Below are positions 8,243-15,553 of a DNA stretch of 61,285 bases, one piece after another. The notes under the pieces were generated by a model. The model was not told the origin of the DNA. It saw only the letters and a program-made list of their open reading frames with translations, and did no database searches. The DNA comes from Segatella copri. GTDB taxonomy: Bacteria; Bacteroidota; Bacteroidia; Bacteroidales; Bacteroidaceae. Each line of letters begins with the position of its first letter. Position 1 is the stretch's first letter. The position numbers were made by a program, and so were the translations under genes. The stretch covers positions 1 through 61,285 of the forward strand of contig NZ_JAHOEA010000020.1 of assembly GCF_019127135.1 (NCBI RefSeq), read 5' to 3'.

Positions 8243-8274
8243 TTTGTGAATATCGAATTAAAATATTATCTTTG
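8243..8274 (+). promoter_or_regulatory. Promoter of the HigBA module
   Basis: TTTG (8243-8246), 20 bases, then TATCTTTG (8267-8274) is a full Bacteroidota RpoD promoter. It lies 21 bases upstream of the higB start at 8296. Confidence 0.8.
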
Positions 8275-8295
8275 CAGCATCAAAACATTAAGGTT

Positions 8296-8610
8296 ATGAT
8301 AGTAAATTTCAACGAGGATTATCTGCGTGATCTATATAGATCTGGCAAATCTGATAAAAAGCATCGCTTTCAACCGCAAATAGTTAGAAAGTATATTCGA
8401 GTGATAGACCTTATGATATCGGAAGATAACGTTCAAGGTCTATGGAAATATAATTCTCTCAATTATGAACGGTTAGAAGGAAATAAAGAAGGTTTGTCCT
8501 CGGTAAGAGTGAATGACCAATATCGAATAGAATTTGAAGAAGAATTTGAGGATGGTCAAACTATTGCAACCATATGTAATATAACTGAATTGTCAAACCA
8601 TTATAAATAA
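8296..8610 (+). CDS. higB: HigB-type toxin (RelE superfamily, plasmid maintenance killer)
   Basis: The protein has 104 residues when started at ATG 8296. The frame is open further upstream, but that start would lie before the promoter, so 8296 is chosen. The HigB signature is clear: GLWKYNSLNYERLEG, then GLSSVRVNDQYRIEFEE and a C-terminal strand-helix. HigB toxins cleave mRNA at the ribosome and are neutralised by HigA, which also represses the operon. The antitoxin gene follows after seven bases. This is a second, distinct toxin-antitoxin pair, 6 kb from the one at 1753-2591, on the other side of the cassette. Confidence 0.88.
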   Translation: MIVNFNEDYLRDLYRSGKSDKKHRFQPQIVRKYIRVIDLMISEDNVQGLWKYNSLNYERLEGNKEGLSSVRVNDQYRIEFEEEFEDGQTIATICNITELSNHYK

Positions 8611-8617
8611 TATAGTT

Positions 8618-8962
8618 ATGAGCAACGATAATAAAACAACAAAGGAAATGCGAGCAAACGAGATGACTCCAGCTTTTCCTACGCATCCAGGGGATGTTCT
8701 GAAGGATGAGATAGAATACCGTGGAATCTCTCAGCGCCAGTTGGCGGAGGAAATGGGGATTGCTTATTCTGCCCTGAACGAAATTCTGAATGCTCGTCGC
8801 CCAGTAACGGAAAAAACGGCCCTGCTCTTTGAGGCTGCACTTGGAGTGAATGCTGAGCCTTTGTTGAAAATGCAGATGAGATATAATCTGCAATCTACTA
8901 AAAGTGATTCTACTTTTATGACGAGATTGGCAAAAGTAAGAAGGGTGGCTGCAGCCTTGTAA
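8618..8962 (+). CDS. higA: HigA antitoxin, XRE family
   Basis: This 114-residue HigA protein begins its core with PTHPGDVLKDEIEYRGISQRQ, followed by the helix-turn-helix AEEMGIAYSALNEILNARRPVT (about residues 44-66) and the short C-terminal dimerisation part. It binds and inhibits HigB and is expected to repress the promoter at 8243-8274. A hairpin terminator follows at 9044-9100. Confidence 0.9.
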   Translation: MSNDNKTTKEMRANEMTPAFPTHPGDVLKDEIEYRGISQRQLAEEMGIAYSALNEILNARRPVTEKTALLFEAALGVNAEPLLKMQMRYNLQSTKSDSTFMTRLAKVRRVAAAL

Positions 8963-9043
8963 AAACAGAAGATATGAATAGTGATAATATAGATTTTGTA
9001 ACTTGTTGCATTGGCTACTTGTCTCGTTGCTTGGGATAATATA

Positions 9044-9100
9044 ATCAGCAAGTATATCTACGTCTTAAGACTTCTGGTATACTTGCTGATTTGATTTTTT
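9044..9100 (+). terminator. Rho-independent terminator of higBA
   Basis: ATCAGCAAGTATA (9044-9056) pairs perfectly with TATACTTGCTGAT (9078-9090), followed by TTGATTTTTT. The loop is 21 bases. Confidence 0.8.
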
Positions 9101-9113
9101 ACACAGATAATCA
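9092..9113 (+). repeat. Right direct repeat bracketing the HigBA module
   Basis: TGATTTTTTACACAGATAAT then CA matches 8184-8205 at 21 of 22 positions. It overlaps the T-run of the higBA terminator. The rest of the gap up to 9265 is AT-rich and holds a likely -7 box (TATTTTTG near 9222-9229) for the next gene. Confidence 0.55.
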
Positions 9114-9265
9114 TAATGTATAGAGTCTGATAACTCTATCTTTTATCATAAAACGCCCATTTATAACTCTATCTTTTAGCAAAGTTAACATAAAATAATT
9201 GCTTATCTCGCTAATAATCAGTATTTTTGCGCATAATCTTTTAAAGAATCAAAAAAACTAAGAAT

Positions 9266-9928
9266 ATGGCTAGAGCAACAGGTTCAATCAATTATTTGGA
9301 GCATCGCACGCCCTTGAAGGACGAAAGCGGTAAGTATCAGATACATCCGATGTTCGTAAAACGGGATATCGTTGACCAGGAGAAAATGGAGAAGCGTGTT
9401 CGCGATCATTGTGCGATGAACGTTTCGTCCTTTATCTCCGCATTGGAAACGCTGGAGGATGAAACGCTTTACGCCTTGGCTGAGGGCAACGAGGTGAGGG
9501 TAGGCGATATGTTTATCGTCAAGCCTAAGCTGGGGATGGTGAAGCATAAGGACAAGAATGGAATCGAATGGAAAAAGACCTATCATGAGGGGGATCTGAT
9601 TCCAGCCAATGAGGTGGATATCTGCGGCTTGGAAATTCAGCCCACGAAGGAGTTTCTGGAGAGGCTGAAGCGCCACTCTAATGGTTGCAGCCGACAGTAT
9701 TGGAGTGTGAAATCTACTCCAAAAGAGGCGGATAAGGAGTTTGCTGATATTGTAGAGATTTGTCAGCAGCAGGGTTATATTACGGTGAAGGATATGATTC
9801 GTGAATTCGGTGTCACCCGCTATCATGCCAATAAGGTATTGAATGATCTCTGTGAGGAACCGGCTGCCAGAATGTATGCTACCAAGGAAGGTCCTATAAC
9901 GCTCTATCGTTTGTGGAAGAAGGAGTAA
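9266..9928 (+). CDS. HU-like DNA-binding protein with C-terminal winged helix
   Basis: The protein has 220 residues. The N-terminal 130 residues look like the HU/IHF-related fold of large Bacteroidales 'DNA-binding domain' proteins: a start MARATGSINYLEHRTPL, a helical pair around NVSSFISALETLEDETLYAL, then VRVGDMFIVKPKLGMV. The C-terminal part (about 155-220: ADIVEICQQQGYITVKDMI, then a recognition-like FGVTRYHANKVLNDL) reads as a winged helix. I infer a nucleoid or regulatory role. The gene stands alone in front of an unusual periodic repeat field. Family assignment is from memory and moderate. Confidence 0.55.
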   Translation: MARATGSINYLEHRTPLKDESGKYQIHPMFVKRDIVDQEKMEKRVRDHCAMNVSSFISALETLEDETLYALAEGNEVRVGDMFIVKPKLGMVKHKDKNGIEWKKTYHEGDLIPANEVDICGLEIQPTKEFLERLKRHSNGCSRQYWSVKSTPKEADKEFADIVEICQQQGYITVKDMIREFGVTRYHANKVLNDLCEEPAARMYATKEGPITLYRLWKKE

Positions 9929-9944
9929 CTAAGACGTAGTTGTT

Positions 9945-10098
9945 GAAACGGCTCTTTAGGTTGACGGAATCGTTTCCTTAACTTGAATGAATCGGTTCCT
10001 TAACTTGAATGAAGCGTCTCTTCTCGTTGAAGGATGCGTATCCGAGAGTTAAAAGAAGCGTTTCCAGGAGTCAGAACAAGCGTCTTTTAGAGTACAAG
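9945..10098. repeat. Degenerate tandem repeat, seven 22-bp units
   Basis: Units start at 9945, 9967, 9989, 10011, 10033, 10055 and 10077. Each is 22 bases with a consensus near GAAGCGTTTCCTTAACTTGA; the second and third are nearly identical and the others drift. No spacers and no open reading frame are seen, so it is not a CRISPR array. It follows the HU-like gene. Confidence 0.75.
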
Positions 10099-10128
10099 CA
10101 TATACCTTCTCAGACATTGCCACTAGGC

Positions 10129-10205
10129 TCAGCAGCTCTGCCGAGCCTAGTCAGCAGGTCTGCTGACTGCAGTCAGCACCTCTGCTGAGCCTAGTGACAA
10201 CACCT
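10129..10205. repeat. Nested palindromic block with about 22-bp period
   Basis: CACTAGGCTCAGCAG near 10129 is inversely repeated as CTGCTGAGCCTAGTG near 10184-10198, and the interior holds GTCAGCAG(GT)CTGCTGAC. The same A-G-TCAGCA..TCTGCTGA core recurs about every 22 bases, so the block is both tandem and palindromic and could form a cruciform. Confidence 0.65.
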
Positions 10206-10320
10206 TTTAGTCGTACAGCTATAACCTGTTTAGTTGTACAACTGTATACCCTATAGTCGTACAACTATAACCTCTTTAGTTGTACAACTATACACTTTTT
10301 AGTTGTACAATCGTAAAATG
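10206..10320. repeat. Tandem repeat, five 23-bp units with a 12-bp palindrome
   Basis: Units begin at 10206, 10229, 10252, 10275 and 10298, each close to TTTAGTTGTACAACTATAAC plus three bases. AGTTGTACAACT is a perfect 12-base palindrome, so each unit carries one dyad about every two helical turns. The rest of the gap to 10411 is unremarkable. Confidence 0.8.
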
Positions 10321-10411
10321 ATGATACTTCTATGAGATATATTGGGTGCTCTCATTCAATCCAAACATACAGCATCTTCCTTTTATAACGTTCGTTTGCT
10401 TTTGTTCTATT

Positions 10412-11164
10412 TCAACGAACGAAATGAGGAAAAGCAGCTTCTCCTAATTCTGGCGCATATTCAAAACCTTCGTAACTGAAGCCTGCCAGTTCCTCTGGAG
10501 TAAGAAGCTGATTATTCAAGATATATCTCACCATGGCTCCACGGCAAGATTTAGCCCATACAGCCTGCATCTTCAATCTGCCGTCTTTCTGGCGGACATA
10601 AAAGAGTGGCTGAATGACCTTTATCTCCTGACAGACTCTCTTCCAATCAAACAGATGTTCATATTCCTCTGTAGAAAGATGGATGAGTATACCATCGTCA
10701 GCTTTCACACTATCGATGAGAACATCTGTCAGTTTGTCTTTCCAGAACTGATTGATAGGCTTGTCGTTTGTAGCTTCGAGCGATACGCAATGCTCCATAC
10801 GATAAGGTACGATGCCATCCAACGGTCGAAGCAAGCCATAAAGGAAGCAGGTAATCCAGAGATGTTTCTGGGCATACTCTAACGCCTCCTCGCTCAAAGA
10901 ACTGGCACGCAAATGTTTGTATGCCTGACCATTGTAAGCCAGGATAGCCGGCCTCTTCTCTGCAGCCATAAAATCATGATATCGCTTCCAGTTCGTCATT
11001 GCAATCTTGCTGCTGCAATCCAGTTGCTTAGCCAATTCCTCTACATTCATCATTGCCATTTCTTTGGCCAAGTCATTGGCAACTGATTGGAATAGTGGCA
11101 CGGAGATAGGCTTCCTGTCTGCCTTCTCAAACATGATTTTGGCATTTGCCAATAATATCTGCAT
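10412..11164 (-). CDS. yaaA: YaaA-family peroxide stress protein
   Basis: The protein has 250 residues from ATG 11164. The frame is open 18 codons further, but those codons overlap the promoter (TATCTTTG at 11199-11192), so the shorter start is used. The sequence follows the YaaA/UPF0246 family throughout: an N-terminal MQILLANAKIM, LAYNGQAYKHL in the middle, LLRPLDGIVPYRMEH, and a C-terminal AKSCRGAMVRYILN before GFEY. YaaA limits intracellular free iron and DNA damage under peroxide stress in E. coli and has a DNA-binding helix-hairpin-helix-like fold (family knowledge). It is a single gene, divergent from the PHP gene. Confidence 0.92.
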   Translation of the reverse strand: MQILLANAKIMFEKADRKPISVPLFQSVANDLAKEMAMMNVEELAKQLDCSSKIAMTNWKRYHDFMAAEKRPAILAYNGQAYKHLRASSLSEEALEYAQKHLWITCFLYGLLRPLDGIVPYRMEHCVSLEATNDKPINQFWKDKLTDVLIDSVKADDGILIHLSTEEYEHLFDWKRVCQEIKVIQPLFYVRQKDGRLKMQAVWAKSCRGAMVRYILNNQLLTPEELAGFSYEGFEYAPELGEAAFPHFVR

Positions 11165-11312
11165 AATAATCAATCTTTTGAATTGTACTTGCAAAGATAA
11201 GAAAAAATCAATATACAATGCTAAATAGCCAAGAAAAATCCCATAAAATTAAAATTTTTTATAAAACGAGCATTATATAGTACTTTTTCTTGTGTAATCT
11301 ATAAATATTTGT

Positions 11313-11320
11313 TACCTTTG
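11313..11320 (+). promoter_or_regulatory. -7 box only four bases from the start codon of the PHP gene
   Basis: TACCTTTG ends four bases before ATG 11325. In Bacteroidota, transcription usually begins a few bases after this box, so the mRNA would start at or within one or two bases of the ATG (leaderless). Confidence 0.65.
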
Positions 11321-11324
11321 CCCC

Positions 11325-12047
11325 ATGAAAACATTATTAGACGTTCATACACATACAATAGCATCAGGTCATGCCTTCAGCAGTTTGCAGGAAATGACCT
11401 TGACAGCAAAGGAGAAAGGGTTGGATATCTTGGGAATCACAGAGCACGGTCCCAATATCCCGGGTACCTGTGATCCTATCTATTTCAGAAACCTTCATTG
11501 TGTTCCACGCCAGCTCTATGGAATCAAACTGATGCTTGGAGCAGAACTCAACATCCTCAATACGAAGGGAGATATCGATCTCGACGAGGATTACTGGCGT
11601 ATGCTGGATATCCGAATAGCAGGCATCCATAGCCTTTGCTGGCAGGGAGGAAGTAAGGAGGAGAATACGCAGGGTGTCATCAATGCCATGCGCAATCCCT
11701 TCGTGCAGATTATCTCTCATCCCGGCGACGGTACGGCAGAACTGGATTTCGAGGAACTCATGAAAGTTTCCAGGGAGACGCATACCTTGCTTGAAATCAA
11801 CAACCATTCCATGGCTCCCATCCGCCACAAGACTGTGGCTGCTCCCAATAATCTGGAACTGCTGGAACTTGCCAAGAAGTATGAAACTCCAGTCATCTTC
11901 GGAAGTGATGCCCACTTCTCTACGATGATTGCCGACTACAGCAACATTATGCCACTGGTAGAAAAAGCTGAGTTCCCGGATGAGCTGGTTCTCAACTATC
12001 AGCCAGAGAAATTCATGGCTTACCTCAAGCCAACCCCAGAGAAATAG
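11325..12047 (+). CDS. PHP-domain phosphoesterase, YcdX-like
   Basis: The 240-residue polymerase-and-histidinol-phosphatase domain shows the full set of metal ligands: DVHTH at residues 6-10, TEHGP near 39-43, GAELNI near 73, ISHPGDG near 128-134 and GSDAH near 193-197. YcdX-like PHP proteins bind three metal ions and hydrolyse phosphate esters; the natural substrate is not certain. The product is a cytoplasmic single-domain protein of the usual length. A carbonic anhydrase gene follows 34 bases later on the same strand. Confidence 0.9.
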   Translation: MKTLLDVHTHTIASGHAFSSLQEMTLTAKEKGLDILGITEHGPNIPGTCDPIYFRNLHCVPRQLYGIKLMLGAELNILNTKGDIDLDEDYWRMLDIRIAGIHSLCWQGGSKEENTQGVINAMRNPFVQIISHPGDGTAELDFEELMKVSRETHTLLEINNHSMAPIRHKTVAAPNNLELLELAKKYETPVIFGSDAHFSTMIADYSNIMPLVEKAEFPDELVLNYQPEKFMAYLKPTPEK

Positions 12048-12081
12048 GAAAATTTAGTTTCACTTTTCAATTTACACGACT

Positions 12082-12627
12082 ATGATTATAGAAGAAATCA
12101 TCAAGTATAATGAAAACTTCGTAGCCAGTAAGGGTTACGAAAAGTATCTTACGAGTAAATATCCAGACAAGAAACTTGCCATTCTTTCCTGTATGGACAC
12201 CCGCCTGACTGAGCTTCTGCCAGCAGCTTTGGGCCTGAAGAACGGAGATGCCAAGCTCATCAAGAACGCCGGTGGACTGATTATCAGTCCTTTCGACTCT
12301 GCCATGCGTAGTCTCCTTGTAGCCATCTACGAGTTGGGTGTAGAGGAAATCATGGTCATCGCCCATTCCAACTGCGGTGCATGCCACATGAACGGACAGC
12401 AGATGAAGGAATTGATGCTCAAACGTGGCATCCATCAGAATGTTATCGATACCATCGGGCTTTGCGGCATCGACCTCGACCATTGGCTGGAGGGATTCCA
12501 CGACACAGAGGATTCTGTAAGGAATACCATCAATACAATCCGTACACACCCTCTCGTACCAAAAGACGTCAATCTTCATGGCTATATCATTGACTCACAG
12601 ACGGGCAAACTGACAGAAGTGAAATAG
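12082..12627 (+). CDS. Beta-class carbonic anhydrase
   Basis: This enzyme interconverts CO2 and bicarbonate, probably to supply carboxylases in the cytoplasm. Zinc ligands Cys37, His95 and Cys98 are all visible (SCMDTR and AHSNCGACH), as is the Asp39-Arg41 catalytic dyad. At 181 residues it matches short bacterial beta-class enzymes. No signal peptide is present. It lies 34 bases after the PHP gene and is convergent with the HD-domain gene. Bicarbonate is a CarB substrate, but no linkage to carB beyond proximity is shown. Confidence 0.95.
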   Translation: MIIEEIIKYNENFVASKGYEKYLTSKYPDKKLAILSCMDTRLTELLPAALGLKNGDAKLIKNAGGLIISPFDSAMRSLLVAIYELGVEEIMVIAHSNCGACHMNGQQMKELMLKRGIHQNVIDTIGLCGIDLDHWLEGFHDTEDSVRNTINTIRTHPLVPKDVNLHGYIIDSQTGKLTEVK

Positions 12628-12662
12628 AATAAAGGTATTATTTTAATTAAAACACATTTTCG

Positions 12663-13190
12663 TTACAGCCCCCACATATCATTCAGCATACTGATAGCTG
12701 ATTCCGAGCGGAATACATGGTCGCGGAAGGTGATGATACCTTCGGGAGCAAGGTGGGCTTCGAAGGAATTCACCAGGAAATCTGCTTCGAGCAGAATGCG
12801 GTGGTCGAGGCTGGTAACATCTTGATAAGTATGATGATGGGCAATGAGCCAGCAGATTCTTTCTATCTGTGCGGCTGTGAACCCATCTACTTCTGACAGT
12901 ACTTTTCTTGCCTCGTCAGGACCCAGTTCTTCCTGATGTTTGCCATCGCAGTTGCCGTATCTGGCTTCTGAAACGTGAATGCCTACATCGTGAAGGATAG
13001 CTGCTGCTTCGAGCACGTAAAGGTCTTCCTGGTTCATTCCCTCTGCTATCGCTATCATACGGGCAAAATCGTGTACCTTTACGAAATGCTGGATGCGAGG
13101 CGCATCGCCACCATCATATTTTATCATCGCCTTCATCAGTTGGGCGAGTGTCAATTCCTTGTTTGTCATCATTTTATCTGATTTTGTCAA
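12663..13190 (-). CDS. HD-domain hydrolase
   Basis: This 175-residue phosphohydrolase has HD superfamily metal ligands at His40 (VKVHDFA), the His-Asp pair 67-68 (ILHDVGI), His118-120 (IAHHHTY) and Asp137 (EADFLV). The substrate is unknown; relatives cleave nucleotide or other phosphate esters. It starts nine bases after the stop of the peroxiredoxin gene on the same strand and is probably cotranscribed with it. In-frame ATGs at codons 7 and 8 are alternative starts. Confidence 0.85.
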   Translation of the reverse strand: MTKSDKMMTNKELTLAQLMKAMIKYDGGDAPRIQHFVKVHDFARMIAIAEGMNQEDLYVLEAAAILHDVGIHVSEARYGNCDGKHQEELGPDEARKVLSEVDGFTAAQIERICWLIAHHHTYQDVTSLDHRILLEADFLVNSFEAHLAPEGIITFRDHVFRSESAISMLNDMWGL

Positions 13191-13199
13191 TATTGTTTT

Positions 13200-13661
13200 T
13201 TATTGATGGATATAATCCAAAATCTGTTCGGCATGAATCTTGGTCTTGATCTCTTTAGGAGTGAAGATCTTTTCGATGACTCCTTCTTCGTTGACAAGAT
13301 AGGTAGTGCGGAGAATGCCTATGGACTTTCTGCCGCAGGTTACCTTCTCGCCCCAGCAGCCGAGTTCCTGCAGTAGTGTGGTTTCGGTATCTGCGATAAG
13401 AGGGAACTGCAAACCCTTGGTTTCGGCAAACTTCTTCTGCAGAGCCTGTTTGTCCTTGCTCACGCCGATAATCTCGTAACCGGCTGCAGCCAGCTCTTCC
13501 TTATGTGCCTGCAGTGAGCAAGCCTCGGCAGTGCATCCGCTGGTGTTAGCCTTCGGATAACTGTAGAGCACAATCTTGCGACCACGATAGTCGCTTGCCT
13601 TTATTTCACGTCCGTCCTGGTCAATGCCAAGAATCTCTGGTATTTTATCTCCTACATTCAT
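13200..13661 (-). CDS. bcp: Thioredoxin-dependent thiol peroxidase (BCP/PrxQ type)
   Basis: This 153-residue cytoplasmic peroxiredoxin detoxifies hydroperoxides. The peroxidatic Cys43 and the resolving Cys48 sit five apart (TSGCTAEAC), as in the two-cysteine PrxQ subgroup. The usual YPKDNTPGCT motif reads YPKANTSGCT here, so the common Pro is Ser. It is first in a two-gene operon with the HD hydrolase. Its -7 box, TATCTTTG (13706-13699), lies inside a dispersed 60-bp element, so the promoter is supplied by a repeat. Confidence 0.93.
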   Translation of the reverse strand: MNVGDKIPEILGIDQDGREIKASDYRGRKIVLYSYPKANTSGCTAEACSLQAHKEELAAAGYEIIGVSKDKQALQKKFAETKGLQFPLIADTETTLLQELGCWGEKVTCGRKSIGILRTTYLVNEEGVIEKIFTPKEIKTKIHAEQILDYIHQ

Positions 13662-13698
13662 AATTCTATATTTATTTATTATATGTATTGTTATGATG

Positions 13699-13758
13699 CA
13701 AAGATAATAAAAATAATGCGAACCGATGTGATTCTTATGATTTTTAACACAAATAATC
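13699..13758 (-). repeat. 60-bp dispersed element carrying the bcp promoter, copy 2
   Basis: This is the second copy of the element at 8145-8204. The end nearest bcp is CAAAGATA, which reads TATCTTTG (a -7 box) on the minus strand; the other end is ACACAAATAATC. Confidence 0.65.
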
Positions 13759-13856
13759 GTTGTTTATCTTTCTACCTGGAAGTTTAAACGAATCTTTCTT
13801 TTGGATAAAAAAAGAAAAATATAGGTAGGATATTTGGTAATATGCTGATATTTACA

Positions 13857-13864
13857 TACTTTTG
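13857..13864 (+). promoter_or_regulatory. -7 promoter box of the secreted esterase gene
   Basis: TACTTTTG fits the Bacteroidota -7 consensus and lies 63 bases upstream of ATG 13928. Confidence 0.55.
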
Positions 13865-13927
13865 TGTGATGAACGTTCATGGTATGAAACAGGGAGCGTG
13901 ATACTAAACAGGTAAAAAAGGAAGAAA

Positions 13928-14767
13928 ATGAAGAAGATATTTTTGTTCATATTATTCTGTCTTTCCGTATGCAGCATGTCGGCTTACGACTTTCTGCGAG
14001 CTGTGAAAGATGAGATTCCGGGAGGTTACAACTTCTGGGTTTATACGCCGGTAGATTATTTTTATTCGCAAGAGCAGACACCGGTCATCATCTTTCTGCA
14101 TGGTGCCAGTCTTTGTGGAAGAAATCTGAATAAGGTGAGAAGATACGGACCGCTTGATGCCATCGTCAAGGGGCGCGATATCGATGCGCTGACCATCGTT
14201 CCGCAGAATCCGGGAGGAGCCTGGAATCCGAAGAAAATCATGGATATGCTAGACTGGGTGAAGAAGAATTACCCATGCGATTCTAATAGGGTTTATGTCT
14301 TGGGCATGAGTTTGGGCGGTTATGGTACCATGGATGTCTGTGCTACTTATCCCGATAGGATAGCTGCCGGCATGGCGCTGTGTGGTGGCTGTTCGTATAA
14401 GGATGTGAGTGGATTGGGCGATTTGCCTTTCTGGATTATCCATGGCACAGCAGATAGGGCAGTACCGGTCAAGCAATCGAAGGTGGTGGTAGATAAACTT
14501 GTGAAGGATGGCAAGGATACCCGATTGATATACGACTGGTGGAAGGGTGCCAATCACGGTACCCCTGCCCGCGTGTTTTATCTGAAGAAAACCTATCAGT
14601 GGCTCTTCTCGCACAGTCTATTAAATAAAGACAGACCCGTGAACCGCAACATCAGTATTACGATGAGTGATCTGGGCAGAGCATATGGTGATGTGAACCG
14701 AAATGCCCCTCAGCCTGAACTCATCGATGGTCCGAGTGTGATCAAGCAAGAGGGAAATGAATATTAA
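13928..14767 (+). CDS. Secreted alpha/beta-hydrolase (putative esterase/phospholipase)
   Basis: The protein has 279 residues with a signal peptide (KKIFLFILFCLSVCSMSA, cleavage near residue 19), so it is exported. The fold and catalytic triad are visible: HG near 58-59 for the oxyanion hole, nucleophile Ser128 in GMSLGGYG, Asp176 in HGTADRAVP, and His210 in ANHGTP. The layout resembles PHB-depolymerase-like or dienelactone-like esterases often found with Bacteroidota glycan genes; the substrate is unknown. A tail of about 60 residues beyond the catalytic domain is unassigned. It ends four bases from the end of the convergent msrC gene. Confidence 0.85.
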   Translation: MKKIFLFILFCLSVCSMSAYDFLRAVKDEIPGGYNFWVYTPVDYFYSQEQTPVIIFLHGASLCGRNLNKVRRYGPLDAIVKGRDIDALTIVPQNPGGAWNPKKIMDMLDWVKKNYPCDSNRVYVLGMSLGGYGTMDVCATYPDRIAAGMALCGGCSYKDVSGLGDLPFWIIHGTADRAVPVKQSKVVVDKLVKDGKDTRLIYDWWKGANHGTPARVFYLKKTYQWLFSHSLLNKDRPVNRNISITMSDLGRAYGDVNRNAPQPELIDGPSVIKQEGNEY

Positions 14768-14771
14768 GGAA

Positions 14772-15242
14772 TCAGGTGAACAGTTCTGCTACCTTCTCCA
14801 GCCAATTCTTATCAATATCATCGAAGGTGCTGAGGTGTTCGCTGTCAATATCCAGTACGGCGATTACCTCACCATTCCTGATAACAGGCACTACAATCTC
14901 CGAACGGGAGGCACTGCTGCAGGCAATATGCCCCGGAAATTTCTCAACATCTTCTACCACGATGGTTTCCGCCTTGTCCCAAGCTGTGCCGCAAACTCCC
15001 TTGCCCCTTTTGATGCGAGTGCAGGCCAGCGGTCCCTGAAAAGGACCCAGCACAAGAGTTCCATCGATGACCCGGTAGAAGCCCACCCACCAGAAGTGGA
15101 AGGTGTCCATGATGCATGCTGAAATATTTGCCATATTGGCGATGATGTCGCTTTCGCCCTCTATGAACGACTTGAGCTGAGGGAGGAGCATGGCGTAAAG
15201 TTCCTCCTTCGTTTCTCCTTTTATAATAAGATGTTCTGCCAT
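14772..15242 (-). CDS. msrC: Free methionine-(R)-sulfoxide reductase (GAF domain)
   Basis: This 156-residue single GAF domain reduces free methionine-R-sulfoxide to methionine in the cytoplasm. The three conserved cysteines of fRMsr enzymes are present: Cys74 (LACTRI), Cys84 (GVCGTAW) and Cys108 (HIACSS). Family hallmarks WWVGFYR and VLGPFQGPLAC are also clear. Its promoter (TATCTTTG at 15302-15295) abuts the four 33-bp repeats at 15310-15441. It is convergent with the esterase gene, with no room for a terminator between them. Confidence 0.94.
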   Translation of the reverse strand: MAEHLIIKGETKEELYAMLLPQLKSFIEGESDIIANMANISACIMDTFHFWWVGFYRVIDGTLVLGPFQGPLACTRIKRGKGVCGTAWDKAETIVVEDVEKFPGHIACSSASRSEIVVPVIRNGEVIAVLDIDSEHLSTFDDIDKNWLEKVAELFT

Positions 15243-15309
15243 GATGTCTTTTTCTTTGATTAAATCCCTTTATGTGAATGAATTTTATGCCTTGCAAAGA
15301 TACTGTTTT

Positions 15310-15441
15310 TTCTAAAATTAGGGGCTAAGAATGGGTTAAATCTTCTAAAATTAGGGGCTAAGAACGGGTTAAATCTTCTAAAATTAGGGGCTAAGAATTA
15401 GTTAAACTTTCTAAAATTAGGGGCTAAGAATAGGTTGTTTG
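15310..15441. repeat. Four tandem 33-bp repeats between divergent msrC and GH28 genes
   Basis: Units begin at 15310, 15343, 15376 and 15409. Each opens with TTCTAAAATTAGGGGCTAAG and ends in a variable ten bases such as GGGTTAAATC. Thirty-three bases is close to three helical turns. The first unit covers the expected -33 region of msrC. The rest of the 15243-15553 gap holds only promoter boxes. Confidence 0.9.
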
Positions 15442-15518
15442 TAGCAGTTCCCCAAAGTGGAATAGGTTATACAAGTTTTTTTTCAGGTCTTTTTCAATGA
15501 TATCTGACGATTTTTTAT

Positions 15519-15526
15519 TAACTTTG
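15519..15526 (+). promoter_or_regulatory. -7 promoter box of the GH28 gene
   Basis: TAACTTTG lies 27 bases before ATG 15554. Confidence 0.65.
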
Positions 15527-15553
15527 CAATCGAAATCATAAAAACAAACTATA

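Noticed and set aside
9945..10320. Possible CRISPR array or coding tandem-repeat protein
   Set aside because: Units abut without spacers, no frame stays open through the block, and the sequence families change along it.
10389..10421. Terminator of the yaaA gene
   Set aside because: CGTTCGTT and AACGAACG can pair, but the hairpin overlaps the stop codon and has no T-run on the minus strand.
15310..15441. Possible CRISPR array
   Set aside because: The repeat part is directly followed by similar 10-base ends rather than unique 25-40 base spacers, only four units exist, and no cas genes are nearby.
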